The notes beneath the pieces were generated by a model. That model saw nothing but the letters and a program-made list of their open reading frames with translations. It was not told the DNA's origin and made no database searches. 64,000 nucleotides of DNA, taken from an uncultured Brevibacillus sp. Its GTDB lineage: Bacteria; Bacillota; Bacilli; Brevibacillales; Brevibacillaceae. The stretch spans positions 1-64,000 of the forward strand of contig NZ_CANMZW010000026.1 in the NCBI RefSeq assembly GCF_947502445.1, written 5' to 3'. The position numbers and the translations under genes are program-made. This document shows, piece after piece, positions 1-8,815 of this stretch (its first letter is position 1; each line of letters begins with the position of its first letter).

Positions 1-197
1 TTACTGGTTCAAAGCTGGCAAATCATTTCATGATAGACTCATTAACGCTTTCGCTGTTCAGTTTTCAAAGAGCATTTCGTGTTACTCCGTCGCCCAGAGA
101 CGACTTTTTTAATTTACCACATCTCTACCCAGAAAATCAAGTAGTTTTTTAATTTCTTTGCTGCCAGTTTTTCGTTCGTGCAGCAGCGACGTTTGTT
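1..197 (-). other. rRNA operon leader (16S gene lies outside the window)
   Basis: Read on the minus strand this is the transcribed leader of an rrn operon heading off the left edge. A boxA-like antitermination element, TGCTCTTTGAAAAC, lies at 61-74, preceded by a short hairpin (about 90-105). The position directly behind ygxA matches the B. subtilis ygxA-rrnD junction. The 16S gene itself is not in the window, so the call rests on boxA, promoter and synteny. Confidence 0.8.
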
Positions 198-227
198 AAT
201 ATAGCATGGATCAAAACAAGAAGTCAA
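198..227 (-). promoter_or_regulatory. rrn operon promoter
   Basis: On the minus strand a -35 TTGACT (222-227) and a -10 TATATT (198-203) are separated by 18 bases and followed by the boxA-containing leader. The -35 lies only 17 bases beyond the ygxA stop codon, so ygxA transcription would run into the rRNA promoter region. Confidence 0.75.
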
Positions 228-243
228 CAGTATTTAAAAAAAT

Positions 244-1119
244 TTACCCCAACAATATAAAACAAATTTCTTCATCCCCATTTTGACTGTCTAAACAAGC
301 TACTTCTTGAATCAAGGACCGTTGCACCATTTTATCTATAATCAAAGGAACCTCAATCTCAGCGTCCTGAATGAGCGGGTGATTCATCAGCTCTTGCAAG
401 CTCCACGGTCCGCTCCTTTTCTCCATCACTTCTATCAGAAATCTGACCGAATTCTTCATATGAGAAATAATCCAGAATTCCATGGCGAGCAATAGAAGCT
501 CAATCCGCTTCTCCAGCGCCTCGGCATTAAAAGATAGCTCCTCATACAGCTTGTATACAGAGTAATCCATCTGCTTGACCTGCGACCAGATCGCAGCCTG
601 CGGGTTTTCTCCGGCTTCATACACAATGAGTCGTGCCCACGAATCAAGCGATTGAATAGAAGAGTGATAGGCATCCAAAGCCATACCTTGCTGGAGGCGC
701 TCTTTTGTTTCATGAAAAAAGCGAAGTAAACGTGAATACTCTCGGCAGATGTTTTTCTTTTGGAGAAATTCTGGCAGACGGCCAAGCCTTTGCTTCATTT
801 GTTTCATGTAGCCGTCCTTGTCCCACAAAATCTCCGCTTTGACCAGCATCATTGCAAGCCGCTCATCTAAACCGTTTACTGCTCCCTTTTCTAACTGCCA
901 GCTGCTGATTTGTTGTTCGACAATTACTTGCTTTTTTATCCGCATACGTCTAATTGAAGTATCTACATGCGAATGATTGACAACAACTATATAGAAGGTT
1001 CCCTCACGGAATGGGACAAGCATATCCGATTCAGGCAAAATCAGCACCGCTTGTACATCCATACGCTTTTGGAGCAATTCAAGATAGGTTTGCTGATTGT
1101 CATCTGGCCTTCTATTCAT
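244..1119 (-). CDS. ygxA: Nucleotidyltransferase-like protein YgxA
   Basis: 291 residues, soluble, no signal peptide. The length and the location between ygzB and an rRNA operon match B. subtilis YgxA, annotated as nucleotidyltransferase-like; no reaction has been assigned and no catalytic signature can be named here with certainty. The C-terminal 80 residues look like a helical, winged-helix-like region (WSLQELMNHPLIQ). The ATG at 1119 follows GGGAGG by nine bases. It is divergent from ygzB and ends just before the rrn promoter. Family assignment rests on synteny and general similarity, not on an alignment. Confidence 0.75.
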   Translation of the reverse strand: MNRRPDDNQQTYLELLQKRMDVQAVLILPESDMLVPFREGTFYIVVVNHSHVDTSIRRMRIKKQVIVEQQISSWQLEKGAVNGLDERLAMMLVKAEILWDKDGYMKQMKQRLGRLPEFLQKKNICREYSRLLRFFHETKERLQQGMALDAYHSSIQSLDSWARLIVYEAGENPQAAIWSQVKQMDYSVYKLYEELSFNAEALEKRIELLLLAMEFWIISHMKNSVRFLIEVMEKRSGPWSLQELMNHPLIQDAEIEVPLIIDKMVQRSLIQEVACLDSQNGDEEICFILLG

Positions 1120-1237
1120 GCCTTATTTCCTCCCTGCCCCTGGGTTGAACTTATGGATTCTACACACCTTGCCCGTTTCCTGCTTGTCAACAGACAAATC
1201 CTTTTGTGTGATATACTGTAGGATAGGAGGAATGATG

Positions 1238-1612
1238 ATGAAAAATACTGAGCGCCTGAGCAAGATCAAACGCATGCGAACTTGGGGCAACTGGAGCATG
1301 GTAATCGGCATTTTGCTGATGTATACAGGTTACGCTTTCTTTGCAGGATATCTGGACTTTATTCCTTTTCTCGGCAGCCTGTTAAAAGGGTCTTACATCT
1401 TTATGACCTTGCTACTGATTATCGGCTTCATCCTGACCATGGGAAGCACAGTGATGTTCATGATTTCCGGGATGGTTTCCACATCGGCTCCGCAGGTACA
1501 ATGCCCTTCGTGCCAAAAGGTAACGAAGATGCTCGGAAAAGAGGATGCCTGTATGTTTTGCGGACAACCATTGCGGCTTGAGGACGGACAGCCTCAACAA
1601 AACCAGACATAA
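1238..1612 (+). CDS. ygzB: YgzB family membrane protein (UPF0295)
   Basis: About 124 residues. Two hydrophobic helices (about 20-40 and 55-80) are followed by a cytosolic zinc-ribbon-like tail with two CxxC pairs (CPSCQK and CMFCGQ). This layout is typical of YgzB, a conserved Bacillus protein of unknown function encoded next to perR and ygxA. Three ATG codons occur in a row (1232, 1235, 1238); the last sits seven bases after AGGAGG (1225-1230) and was chosen. A TATACT -10 hexamer at 1212-1217 with a weak -35 CAGACA at 1189-1194 is a possible promoter. Confidence 0.82.
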   Translation: MKNTERLSKIKRMRTWGNWSMVIGILLMYTGYAFFAGYLDFIPFLGSLLKGSYIFMTLLLIIGFILTMGSTVMFMISGMVSTSAPQVQCPSCQKVTKMLGKEDACMFCGQPLRLEDGQPQQNQT

Positions 1613-1645
1613 TATGTACCTTTATCAATTGCCATTCATACGTAA

Positions 1646-1690
1646 AAAGCCACCTGCGCACTCCCTTCACCAGGGCGAGCAGGTGGCTTT
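1646..1690. terminator. Bidirectional terminator between ygzB and the GH18 gene
   Basis: Inverted arms AAAGCCACCTGC and GCAGGTGGCTTT lie between two convergent genes. Runs of A on the left and T on the right let it act on both strands. Confidence 0.85.
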
Positions 1691-1710
1691 CTTCTATGCG
1701 ATCCAACTCG

Positions 1711-3471
1711 TTATGAGGATTTTTGAGTCGATTTTTCTGACGTCAAGCCTTCCTCAATAGCTTGCCAGATTTCAGGAACTTCAAAGCCTCGGCGCCAGGA
1801 CGCTACTCCAGCCAAGTCATACTTGTTCACGATATCAATACGCTTTTGCATGGAGCTTACGTCCTCAAGCCACATTTTATAGACATTCCCATCCTTCGGG
1901 TCTTTATATTCTACATAGTTTTGGCCTGATGCCTCATCCAGCTTTGGAGTCAGCTTGCGTTCCTTGATCCATTCTTGCGCTCTCGTCATGGACAATGCTT
2001 TGGAGCTGACCTTGATCTTTCCATCAGCCTGCTTCGCCTCTGTCCACAATCGTGTATAGAACGGCACACCAAGGAGCAGCTTTTCATGCGGTACTTCCTC
2101 CAGTACACCCTGCAGGCCGCCTTCCACCCACGGCAGTGAAGCGACAGAGCCTGCTTTTGGACTCGCTGCCCAATGCTCGTCATACGTCATGACTGCCATG
2201 TAGTCGACTACCTGAGCAAGCGCCTTGCGATCGAGGAACAGCGACCACGTTTTGGCGTTTGACTTGATCGTTACATCAATTGAAACAGTCAACCCCTGTT
2301 GGTGCAAATAAGGAGTCATTTCCCGAACGAACTGAACCAGCTTCTCCTTTTCCTCCAGGTACACGTTTTCGAAGTCAATGTTGATGCCGTCAAGATCGTA
2401 CATGTGCGCATAGTGAATAATTTGGGCGATTACTTTATCCCGTTTGTCAAAACTGCTCAGCACCGATTTTGTCCAATCAGGATTAAATCCGTTGGTAACC
2501 AGGCCCCATACCTTGTAGCCTCTTTGGTGTGCCCATTTCACGTAAGCAGGGTCAGCTTTATTGAGGAGTGTACCTTCTGCGTCCTTCAACTCAAACCAGG
2601 TTGGCGATACGACATTCACACCAGGCATCGCACCAATTGCTGCAATGTTCGGATTTCGATTTACAACATGCTCCCACGTCAGATTAATCTTCTTCCCGTC
2701 AGGCTTCCAAACAGTATACGGCTGGGAATCTTGCGGATGGTTCAGAGCGACTTTTCGAACGTTCGTGAATTCAACACTCTTTACCGGCAAAAAGCCTGCG
2801 ATTCCGGAAGCTGTCAGAACACGATAGTAATCTTCTTCTTTTCCGAGTATATCGACATTTTCCCCTGCTCCTACCTCAGCGACAATCGGCGTTCGATGCG
2901 AAGCACCTACACGGACCTTTTGCTGCTCTTCATCTGCGATCACACTTGCCTGCTGAATCTCGTAGCCTTCCTTTTCCACGAGCAAGACCTCTGTGTCTTC
3001 TTTTCGCTCAAACGAGTAGGCATACAGCTTTTCCAAAGGATCTAGCGGAACATAGCGAGTTCCGTTGACTTCCTTGACAGGAACCTGCAGATTCACTGGC
3101 TGCTTGTTGAGATGGGCTACCACTTCGCCGCTTTCCATGCGCAGCACCTTGTCTTTTGTCGTTACGATGACTGATTTGGTAGGCTCATCCCAAAAAATCG
3201 CTGGGTCAATCCGCTCCTTCAAAAACTCAAATGGCAAGAGAATCTGGTCGGATTCAAGCAAATAGGACGCCTTGGTCCTCGTACCTTCATATACGATGAC
3301 ATTGTGTTCTCCATCATACGGCTGTACATGCTCCGTCGACGCGCGCAGCACAAAAAACCAGTAGATCCCGCCAAAAACAGCGGCGAGCAAGAAAATGAGC
3401 AAAAAGAAAAGCCGCGCCGCCCGTCTTCTTCTTCGCCTTGGACGAGGAGCCATCCCTACTGCCAAGCTCAT
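1711..3471 (-). CDS. Membrane-anchored glycoside hydrolase family 18 protein with SH3-like domain
   Basis: 586 residues. An arginine-rich start (7-19) and one membrane segment (about 20-43) anchor it with the catalytic part outside. Residues about 50-165 resemble the copper-amine-oxidase N-terminal-like domain common in Paenibacillaceae surface proteins; about 175-235 resemble a bacterial SH3 domain (VGASHRTPIVAEVG); about 255-575 form a GH18 barrel. The active-site motif reads DGINIDFE (361-368) with the catalytic acid E368; the second Asp of the DGxDxDxE consensus is Asn, as in several Bacillus spore or cell-wall GH18 proteins. Probable role is cutting beta-1,4 N-acetylglucosamine bonds of peptidoglycan or chitin; substrate not determinable here. 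The ATG at 3471 has GGGGAGG eight bases upstream. Confidence 0.82.
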   Translation of the reverse strand: MSLAVGMAPRPRRRRRRAARLFFLLIFLLAAVFGGIYWFFVLRASTEHVQPYDGEHNVIVYEGTRTKASYLLESDQILLPFEFLKERIDPAIFWDEPTKSVIVTTKDKVLRMESGEVVAHLNKQPVNLQVPVKEVNGTRYVPLDPLEKLYAYSFERKEDTEVLLVEKEGYEIQQASVIADEEQQKVRVGASHRTPIVAEVGAGENVDILGKEEDYYRVLTASGIAGFLPVKSVEFTNVRKVALNHPQDSQPYTVWKPDGKKINLTWEHVVNRNPNIAAIGAMPGVNVVSPTWFELKDAEGTLLNKADPAYVKWAHQRGYKVWGLVTNGFNPDWTKSVLSSFDKRDKVIAQIIHYAHMYDLDGINIDFENVYLEEKEKLVQFVREMTPYLHQQGLTVSIDVTIKSNAKTWSLFLDRKALAQVVDYMAVMTYDEHWAASPKAGSVASLPWVEGGLQGVLEEVPHEKLLLGVPFYTRLWTEAKQADGKIKVSSKALSMTRAQEWIKERKLTPKLDEASGQNYVEYKDPKDGNVYKMWLEDVSSMQKRIDIVNKYDLAGVASWRRGFEVPEIWQAIEEGLTSEKSTQKSS

Positions 3472-3635
3472 GGCCGCGACCTCCCCTCAAAGAAATACTT
3501 CCGATCAGATTTAGCGTTCAATGAATTCACAACCTTTTACATTCTGGCAAAACTCGAATAAGCCTCAATGCTTATAGAAACCTATACCTAGAAGAAAGAC
3601 GTGTGAAAAGCCAAAACGTTACACATACCGACACA

Positions 3636-3686
3636 AAAACACCTCCCGCAGCAACTGGGTATCCGGTTGTTGCAGAAGGTGTTTTC
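3636..3686 (-). terminator. perR terminator
   Basis: Minus-strand hairpin with arms AAAACACCT and AGGTGTTTTT plus an inner GTTGTTGC/GCAGCAAC pairing, directly after the perR stop codon. A and T runs on both sides may allow bidirectional use. Confidence 0.8.
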
Positions 3687-3700
3687 TCGAAAAGCATTAC

Positions 3701-4135
3701 TTAGTGGGGATTCTTTTGACAGGACTCACAGATGCCGTATACTTCCATGCGATGACCCGTCACGCGAAAGCCGATATCTTTTGCAGCCGATTCCTCCGCA
3801 TCCCGCAAATAAGGGAAATGGAAATCTCGAATCGCACCACAGCTTGAGCAGATCGCGTGATAATGATCTTCTTCAACGTTGGCATCAAATCGACTGGACG
3901 CATCCCCGTAGGTGAGCTCCGTAACCAATCCTGCATCTTTAAAAACCCGCAGATTATTATAGATCGTAGCAACACTCATATTGGGGAATTTGCCTTCGAG
4001 AGCTTTGTATATTTCGTCAGCCGTCGGGTGAGTCATCGTCTCCAGCAAATACGTTAAAATTGCATGGCGCTGAGGTGTCATCCGAACCCCGGTATTCTTG
4101 AGGATTTCAACAGCCTTTTCTACACGCTGTGCCAT
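3701..4135 (-). CDS. perR: Peroxide-stress repressor PerR (Fur family)
   Basis: 144 residues, the usual PerR length. An N-terminal winged helix (about 1-80, TPQRHAILTYL) is followed by the dimer domain. Regulatory metal ligands of PerR are in place: H36, D84, H91, H93 and D104. D104 is the residue that separates peroxide-sensing PerR from other Fur proteins. The structural zinc site has C96, C99, C136 and C139. In the known mechanism peroxide oxidises the metal-binding histidines and releases the repressor from DNA. Start chosen at ATG 4135 (MAQRVEKA); an in-frame ATG 45 bases upstream would add residues not seen in PerR proteins. A candidate Per box lies in its own promoter, and bcp lies 4.7 kb away in conserved synteny. 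Confidence 0.93.
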   Translation of the reverse strand: MAQRVEKAVEILKNTGVRMTPQRHAILTYLLETMTHPTADEIYKALEGKFPNMSVATIYNNLRVFKDAGLVTELTYGDASSRFDANVEEDHYHAICSSCGAIRDFHFPYLRDAEESAAKDIGFRVTGHRMEVYGICESCQKNPH

Positions 4136-4194
4136 ATTGTTACACCCCACAGTCCTTCGCAAGACAAAAGAATAGTTCACTTCTTTGTCATTGA

Positions 4195-4242
4195 TTAGAA
4201 TTACTTTAAATAAGTGTACGTCTAGTCAGCGAAAACTGTCAA
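4195..4242 (-). promoter_or_regulatory. perR promoter with candidate Per box
   Basis: Minus-strand -35 TTGACA (4237-4242), 18-base spacer and -10 TACACT (4213-4218). Overlapping the predicted start site is TTAGAATTACTTTAA (4195-4209), which matches the Bacillus Per box (TTATAATNATTATAA) at 11 of 14 specified positions. This would give autorepression of perR as in B. subtilis. Confidence 0.65.
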
Positions 4243-4281
4243 TATGCATTACACGTAATTTGAAGATGAAGAAGGTGGAAA

Positions 4282-4971
4282 TCAGGATTTCGCCTTTGTT
4301 GTTTTCTTAGCAGCAGGCTTCGCTTTCGTCTTTTTCGCCTCGGCTGCAGCAAATTTACACATGGATTGCAGCGTGCATTGTCCACAGTGTGGATTGCGTG
4401 CCGAGCATACCCGTCGCCCGTGCCAGATCAACCAATGATGGGCATCCGACCATTTCTCACGCGGAATCCGTTTCATCAGCTGTCGCTCAACTTCATCGAC
4501 ATTGTCGCTCTTAGCGAGCCCCAGGCGATTGCCTACGCGAAATACATGCGTATCGACTGCAATAGCCGGAACCCCGAATGCATTGGACAACACAACATTG
4601 GCAGTTTTTCGGCCAACACCAGGCAACGCTTCAAGCTCAGCATGTGTTTGCGGAACTTCACCATTGTACTTTTCGTACAAGATTCTACAGGTCTCCAAGA
4701 TGTTCTTGCTCTTATTCTTATACAATCCGAGCCCTTTTATATGCTCTTCCATTTCTTCCTGTGTCAAATGAAGATAATGCTCGGGCTGGTTCAATTGCTT
4801 GAACATCGGCTCGGTTATCTCATTCACCCGTTTATCCGTGCACTGTGCCGAAAGAATCGTGGCGATCAATAGCTCAAACGGGGTCGTATAGTTTAATTCA
4901 CAATGCGCGTCTGGATATAGCTCATGCAGCTCATCCAAAATTTCCGCGACGGGTACTTTGCGTTGTGCCAT
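4282..4971 (-). CDS. nth: Endonuclease III (DNA glycosylase/AP lyase)
   Basis: 229 residues. The helix-hairpin-helix LPGVGRKTA carries the catalytic lysine K122; the catalytic aspartate is D140 (VDTHVFR). The [4Fe-4S] loop C189-x6-C196-x2-C199-x5-C205 is complete. The enzyme removes oxidised pyrimidines from DNA and nicks the abasic site in base-excision repair. The last about 20 residues are a Lys/Ala-rich tail (AKKTKAKPAAKK) that is longer than in E. coli Nth and may bind DNA non-specifically. It stands alone between perR and a divergent oxidoreductase gene. Confidence 0.93.
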   Translation of the reverse strand: MAQRKVPVAEILDELHELYPDAHCELNYTTPFELLIATILSAQCTDKRVNEITEPMFKQLNQPEHYLHLTQEEMEEHIKGLGLYKNKSKNILETCRILYEKYNGEVPQTHAELEALPGVGRKTANVVLSNAFGVPAIAVDTHVFRVGNRLGLAKSDNVDEVERQLMKRIPREKWSDAHHWLIWHGRRVCSARNPHCGQCTLQSMCKFAAAEAKKTKAKPAAKKTTKAKS

Positions 4972-5102
4972 AGATATGTCCCCCTTTTCCCTACATTATA
5001 CCGATCTGCGTCAACTCGGCAATTGGCAGGAGGTTCGTTTGGCATGGTGGCCGTTGCATGAGGTACAATGAGCTTGGAAGAATTTTACGGGAGGGGATTC
5101 GA

Positions 5103-6005
5103 ATGAAAGTATTCCTGACTGGAGCGAGTGGATTTGTGGGAAAAGGCATGGTGGCTCGGCTTCAAGCAAGTGGGTACCATACCGTTTGCTTGACGAGACC
5201 AGGCTCAGCGAGAAAGCTCGGTTTAGACAAAAATAGCCCGCTTATCACGGAAGCGAATGGCGATCTGCTTGATCCACATTCACTTGCTCAGGCGATGGAG
5301 GGCTGTGATGCCATTATTCATCTGGTCGGAATTATTCGGGAGCAGCCGGGAAAAGGCGTTACGTTTCAGAGAATTCATGTCGAGGGCACCCGAAATGTTC
5401 TCGAAGCAGCCAAAAAAACTCGGGTTAGCCGTTTTATCCATATGAGCGCCCTCGGGTCCCGCGAAAATGCAACCAGTGCCTATCATCGTACCAAATACGA
5501 AGCAGAGCAGCTCGTACAAGACAGCGGAATACCGTACGTCATTTTCCGTCCGTCCGTGATTTTTGGGCCAGGGGATGAATTTGTGAACATGCTGGCTGAT
5601 CTGGTACGCTTGCCTGTCACACCTGTTATCGGAAACGGATCTTATCCTTTGCAGCCCGTTGCCCGCGAAACGGTAGCAGATGTGTTCGTCCAGGCGCTGA
5701 CCCTGCCCGCTTCCACTAATCAAATTTATGAAACAGGTGGACCTGCCCCACTCACGTATGGACAAATTCTGGATGCTATCGGAGAGGCGATTGGGAAAAA
5801 GAGCGTTCGCAAGCTTCATATTCCACTCGGACTAATGAAGCCCGTAGTAAACCTTATGGAAGGCTTCCCCTTTTTCCCAATCACGAATACGCAGCTGACC
5901 ATGCTGCTTGAAGGAAACGCCTGCAATGATGGAAAGCTACTGTATGATACATTTCCGACGGCAAAAATTACTTTTCAAGAAGGAATTGCTACCTACTTGC
6001 GCTAG
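5103..6005 (+). CDS. NAD(P)-binding oxidoreductase, complex I NDUFA9-like
   Basis: 300 residues, atypical extended short-chain dehydrogenase fold. The nucleotide-binding motif GASGFVGKG lies at the N-terminus (7-15), with HLVGIIRE in strand 4 and a YHRTKYEAE segment in place of the YxxxK centre. The family includes eukaryotic NDUFA9 and bacterial nucleoside-sugar epimerase-like proteins; the substrate is unknown. ATG 5103 follows GGGAGGGG. A possible promoter is TTGGCA (5039-5044) and TACAAT (5064-5069), with a long spacer of 19. It overlaps the next convergent gene by four bases. Confidence 0.8.
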   Translation: MKVFLTGASGFVGKGMVARLQASGYHTVCLTRPGSARKLGLDKNSPLITEANGDLLDPHSLAQAMEGCDAIIHLVGIIREQPGKGVTFQRIHVEGTRNVLEAAKKTRVSRFIHMSALGSRENATSAYHRTKYEAEQLVQDSGIPYVIFRPSVIFGPGDEFVNMLADLVRLPVTPVIGNGSYPLQPVARETVADVFVQALTLPASTNQIYETGGPAPLTYGQILDAIGEAIGKKSVRKLHIPLGLMKPVVNLMEGFPFFPITNTQLTMLLEGNACNDGKLLYDTFPTAKITFQEGIATYLR

Positions 6006-6286
6006 GCTCTCTTTTGGCGAAACCGTTGTGTGATAGCCATAAATGCCAAGCTGATCACCATCCCGAGAGCAAGCGTCAACGGAAGGCTTTGCCACCATGC
6101 AAATGAAGAATCGCTTATTTGACCAAACACTACCTCGTTTTGCAGGTATTCCACGGAATCATAGGCAAAGACTACGTCCGGCACATACAGCCAGGTGAGC
6201 AGCACACCGCTGACGACGGGCAGAACCAAATAATACAGGACGTTAAGCAATGCAGAATATACAAATGCGAGCGCGAGCTTTTTCAC
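6002..6286 (-). CDS. Small membrane protein, unknown function
   Basis: 94 residues with hydrophobic helices at about 4-34 and 68-85, and a basic C-terminus (RFRQKRA). GTG start preceded by AAAGGAG. It is tail-to-tail with the NDUFA9-like gene and overlaps it by four bases. I do not recognise a family. Confidence 0.6.
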   Translation of the reverse strand: MKKLALAFVYSALLNVLYYLVLPVVSGVLLTWLYVPDVVFAYDSVEYLQNEVVFGQISDSSFAWWQSLPLTLALGMVISLAFMAITQRFRQKRA

Positions 6287-6313
6287 TTTTTACTCCTTTC
6301 CTTCCTGCTCATT

Positions 6314-6346
6314 TGAGAGAAAGCCCCTGTGATAAAAACAGGGGCT
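6314..6346 (-). terminator. Terminator after the cobalamin adenosyltransferase operon
   Basis: Minus-strand hairpin with arms AGCCCCTGT/ACAGGGGCT (6322-6346) followed by a T-rich stretch. Confidence 0.75.
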
Positions 6347-6358
6347 CTTCGCTAATGC

Positions 6359-6910
6359 TTAGGATTCGTGCAATGTTTTTTCTACAGCATCCAACTGCTT
6401 GTTAACGTGACGCGCGACGACAAACAAGTAATCAGATAAGCGGTTGAGGTATTTGATGACTGTCTTGTTTACCTGCTCCTGTGTCGCTACGTGAACGGCT
6501 TTTCGCTCCGCTCTTCTGACTACTGTCCGAGCCACGTGAAAAGCAGCAGCCGCAGGATGACCGCCAGGCAAAATAAAATTGGTCAACTGAGGTAATCCGG
6601 CATCCAGCAGATCAATCTGTTCTTCGAGGAACGTAACGTCCTCTTCCCCAAGCGGCCAGCCAACTTTTTTGCCTTCTGGCGTAGCCAGCTCTGCTCCTAC
6701 ATGGAAAAGCTTTGTCTGAATGAGATGAAAGACTTCATTCAGCTCCTTCCACTCGTCGGTTTGTGGCAACAGGGATAAGGCAAGACCGATTTGCGAATTC
6801 GCTTCATCACACGTCCCATATGCTTCTACACGATCTGCGAACTTAGGTACACGAACACCTGCTACAAGTGACGTTTCGCCTTTGTCTCCTGACTTCGTGT
6901 AAATCTTCAT
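6359..6910 (-). CDS. Cob(I)alamin adenosyltransferase, PduO type
   Basis: 183 residues. N-terminal MKIYTKSGDKGETSL is the hallmark of PduO/MMAB-type ATP:cob(I)alamin adenosyltransferases, and the C-terminal helix RRAERKAV...YLNRLSDYLFVVAR holds the conserved Arg-Arg and Asn-Arg-Leu-Ser-Asp active-site motifs. It makes adenosylcobalamin from ATP and reduced corrinoid. Two ATG codons are adjacent; the second (6910) has a better eight-base gap to GGAGG. It is last in a minus-strand run with a methyltransferase and an aminopeptidase. B. subtilis YvqK is the likely orthologue. Confidence 0.9.
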   Translation of the reverse strand: MKIYTKSGDKGETSLVAGVRVPKFADRVEAYGTCDEANSQIGLALSLLPQTDEWKELNEVFHLIQTKLFHVGAELATPEGKKVGWPLGEEDVTFLEEQIDLLDAGLPQLTNFILPGGHPAAAAFHVARTVVRRAERKAVHVATQEQVNKTVIKYLNRLSDYLFVVARHVNKQLDAVEKTLHES

Positions 6911-6954
6911 CATATACCCCTCCATCTTTTCGGGATTCCTCTGGAAAGCGACAA

Positions 6955-7716
6955 CTACAAAGCTTCTGCGACGATGATCAATTCGGAGCTGCTGGCATCA
7001 AACGGAGTCTTGGCAAACGAGCCATAACGCTGTATGACCTTGAAACCGTTCAGACGCAGCAGATGATGCAGCTCTGCTGGAAAAATGTAGCGCAAATTAA
7101 ACCGTCCAGTCACTCGCTCAGTCACGAGCCCTTGTGCATTTGAGCGTTCGTAGGTCCGGGTCACTTCCGACAACTGTTGAAAGTGGTCATAGCGTGTATA
7201 ATCCCACATCGCTACTTCCTCTCCCGAAGGCAGTCTGTAGGTTCCTCGCAGCGACATTTTTTCATTTTCCTCATAAAAATGATTCATTTTAGGAACGAAC
7301 ACGTTCATCACGAATTTGCCGCCCGGCGCTAAATGCTTTCGTATACACGTCAGGGCTTTCATCTGCTCGGAAATGTGCAGCAGGTGGAGGAACGAGCGGA
7401 ACGGAATCATAACGAGTGAAAAAGTTTCACCCAAATCAAAGCTGCGCATATCTCCTTGCAGCAGCTTCAAGCCTGTCGCAACTCCTTGCTCCTTTGCCTT
7501 TTCCTCTGCCCTGGCAAGCATTTCTGTAGACAGGTCGAGGCCTGTAGTCTCGATTCCTTCCTGTGCCAGCGGAATCGTAATTCGTCCGGTTCCACAGCCG
7601 AGCTCAAGCACTCTGCCACCTGCCTGGCGTGCCTGCTCCATGTAAAAATCGACGTCACCGGTTACGCCCCGCTGCGTCAAATCGTAATAATCAGCCCATT
7701 GATACATATTGCCCAT
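6955..7716 (-). CDS. Class I SAM-dependent methyltransferase
   Basis: 253 residues. Motif I LELGCGTGRITIPLA lies at about 37-51, an acidic strand end at TGLDLS (motif II) and LQGDMRSF (motif III). The fold is a Rossmann methyltransferase of the small-molecule type; the substrate cannot be told. ATG 7716 has AGGAGG five bases upstream, and the stop of the M42 peptidase lies nine bases before the start, so the two are cotranscribed. Confidence 0.8.
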   Translation of the reverse strand: MGNMYQWADYYDLTQRGVTGDVDFYMEQARQAGGRVLELGCGTGRITIPLAQEGIETTGLDLSTEMLARAEEKAKEQGVATGLKLLQGDMRSFDLGETFSLVMIPFRSFLHLLHISEQMKALTCIRKHLAPGGKFVMNVFVPKMNHFYEENEKMSLRGTYRLPSGEEVAMWDYTRYDHFQQLSEVTRTYERSNAQGLVTERVTGRFNLRYIFPAELHHLLRLNGFKVIQRYGSFAKTPFDASSSELIIVAEAL

Positions 7717-7725
7717 ACGGTCCTC

Positions 7726-8778
7726 CTATGCTTGCAGTTCGGTTGACTGGAGGTACGCCATTACAAGCTTCGCTGTATTGTCGAGTGCTTCTGTGTGCGT
7801 CCGTTCGTGGGAATGAGAAGCGTCTACACCCGGACCGATCAAGCCGTGAACAATGTCATAGCCTGCTCGCAGCGCCGCACTCGCATCTGATCCGTAAAAT
7901 GGATATATATCTACCTGGTAATTCAACCCATTTGCTTCCGCTAGCTTGGTCAAATGTGTACGCAATCCATAGTGGTAAGGTCCCGATGAATCCTTGGCAC
8001 AAATGGAAACGCAGTATTCGTCTGTCGTCTGACCGTCACCAATCGCTCCCATGTCGACTGCCAAATACTCAATGACGTTTGCCGGAATGCTGGAATTGCC
8101 ACCGTAGCCGATTTCTTCATTATTGCTGATAAAGAAATACGTTGTGTAAGGCAGCTTCTCGCCTGTTTCACGCAATGATTTCAGCACGCCCAATAAAATT
8201 GCTACGCTCGCCTTGTCATCGATGTGTCGAGATTTGATGAATCCGCTTTCCGTTACCGTCACACGCGGATCGAACGAAACAAAGTCGCCAACTGAAATGC
8301 CCAGCGCCTGTACCTCCTGCTTGCTAGTCACTTTTTCATCCAGACGCACTTCCATATTTGCATCTGTCCGCTCGGCTTTTCCTGCATCCCGACCGTACAC
8401 ATGCACGGAAGCCTTCGTAGACAGGATAGTGCCTGTCACCAAGCGACCGCTGGCAGTTTCAATTACGCAGTGCTCACCCTCTACTGCATTGAATTCAAAA
8501 CCACCGATCAAGGTCAGCTTCAGTCGACCGTTGCCTTTGATTTCCTTGACCATGGCACCCAACGTATCGACATGTGCCGTGAGCAAACGCGCTTTTTCTT
8601 CATTTGCGCCTGGTACAGTGGCAATAATCGCTCCTTTGTTGGTACGTTTGAATTCAATACCCAGCTTTTCCAGCTCCTGCGCAACCCACGCCATAACTTT
8701 TCCAGTGTTGCCCGATGGACTTGCGATATTGGCTAATTGGCAAAAGGATTCGACTACATACTGTGTTGACACACTCAT
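7726..8778 (-). CDS. M42 family metallopeptidase (glutamyl/deblocking aminopeptidase)
   Basis: 350 residues. Di-metal ligands of the M42 family are visible: AHVD, HIDDKAS, NNEEIG, AVDMGA and the C-terminal HSHERTH. M42 enzymes assemble as large tetrahedral cytosolic aminopeptidases that finish peptide breakdown. A first in-frame ATG at 8793 overlaps the GGAGG; the ATG at 8778 lies eight bases after it and was chosen. The gene leads a run with the methyltransferase gene. Confidence 0.88.
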   Translation of the reverse strand: MSVSTQYVVESFCQLANIASPSGNTGKVMAWVAQELEKLGIEFKRTNKGAIIATVPGANEEKARLLTAHVDTLGAMVKEIKGNGRLKLTLIGGFEFNAVEGEHCVIETASGRLVTGTILSTKASVHVYGRDAGKAERTDANMEVRLDEKVTSKQEVQALGISVGDFVSFDPRVTVTESGFIKSRHIDDKASVAILLGVLKSLRETGEKLPYTTYFFISNNEEIGYGGNSSIPANVIEYLAVDMGAIGDGQTTDEYCVSICAKDSSGPYHYGLRTHLTKLAEANGLNYQVDIYPFYGSDASAALRAGYDIVHGLIGPGVDASHSHERTHTEALDNTAKLVMAYLQSTELQA

Positions 8779-8815
8779 CTTCCGTTCCTCCATTCGCAGC
8801 TGCGACCATTGATTT

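Noticed and set aside
2347..2400. GH18 Asp-to-Asn change taken as an inactivated enzyme
   Set aside because: Several Bacillus GH18 family members have the same change while keeping the catalytic Glu, so loss of activity cannot be inferred.
2299..3045. 248-codon plus-strand frame opposite the GH18 gene
   Set aside because: The minus-strand frame carries the GH18 motifs; this one is rich in Cys, Phe and Arg as expected for a shadow frame.
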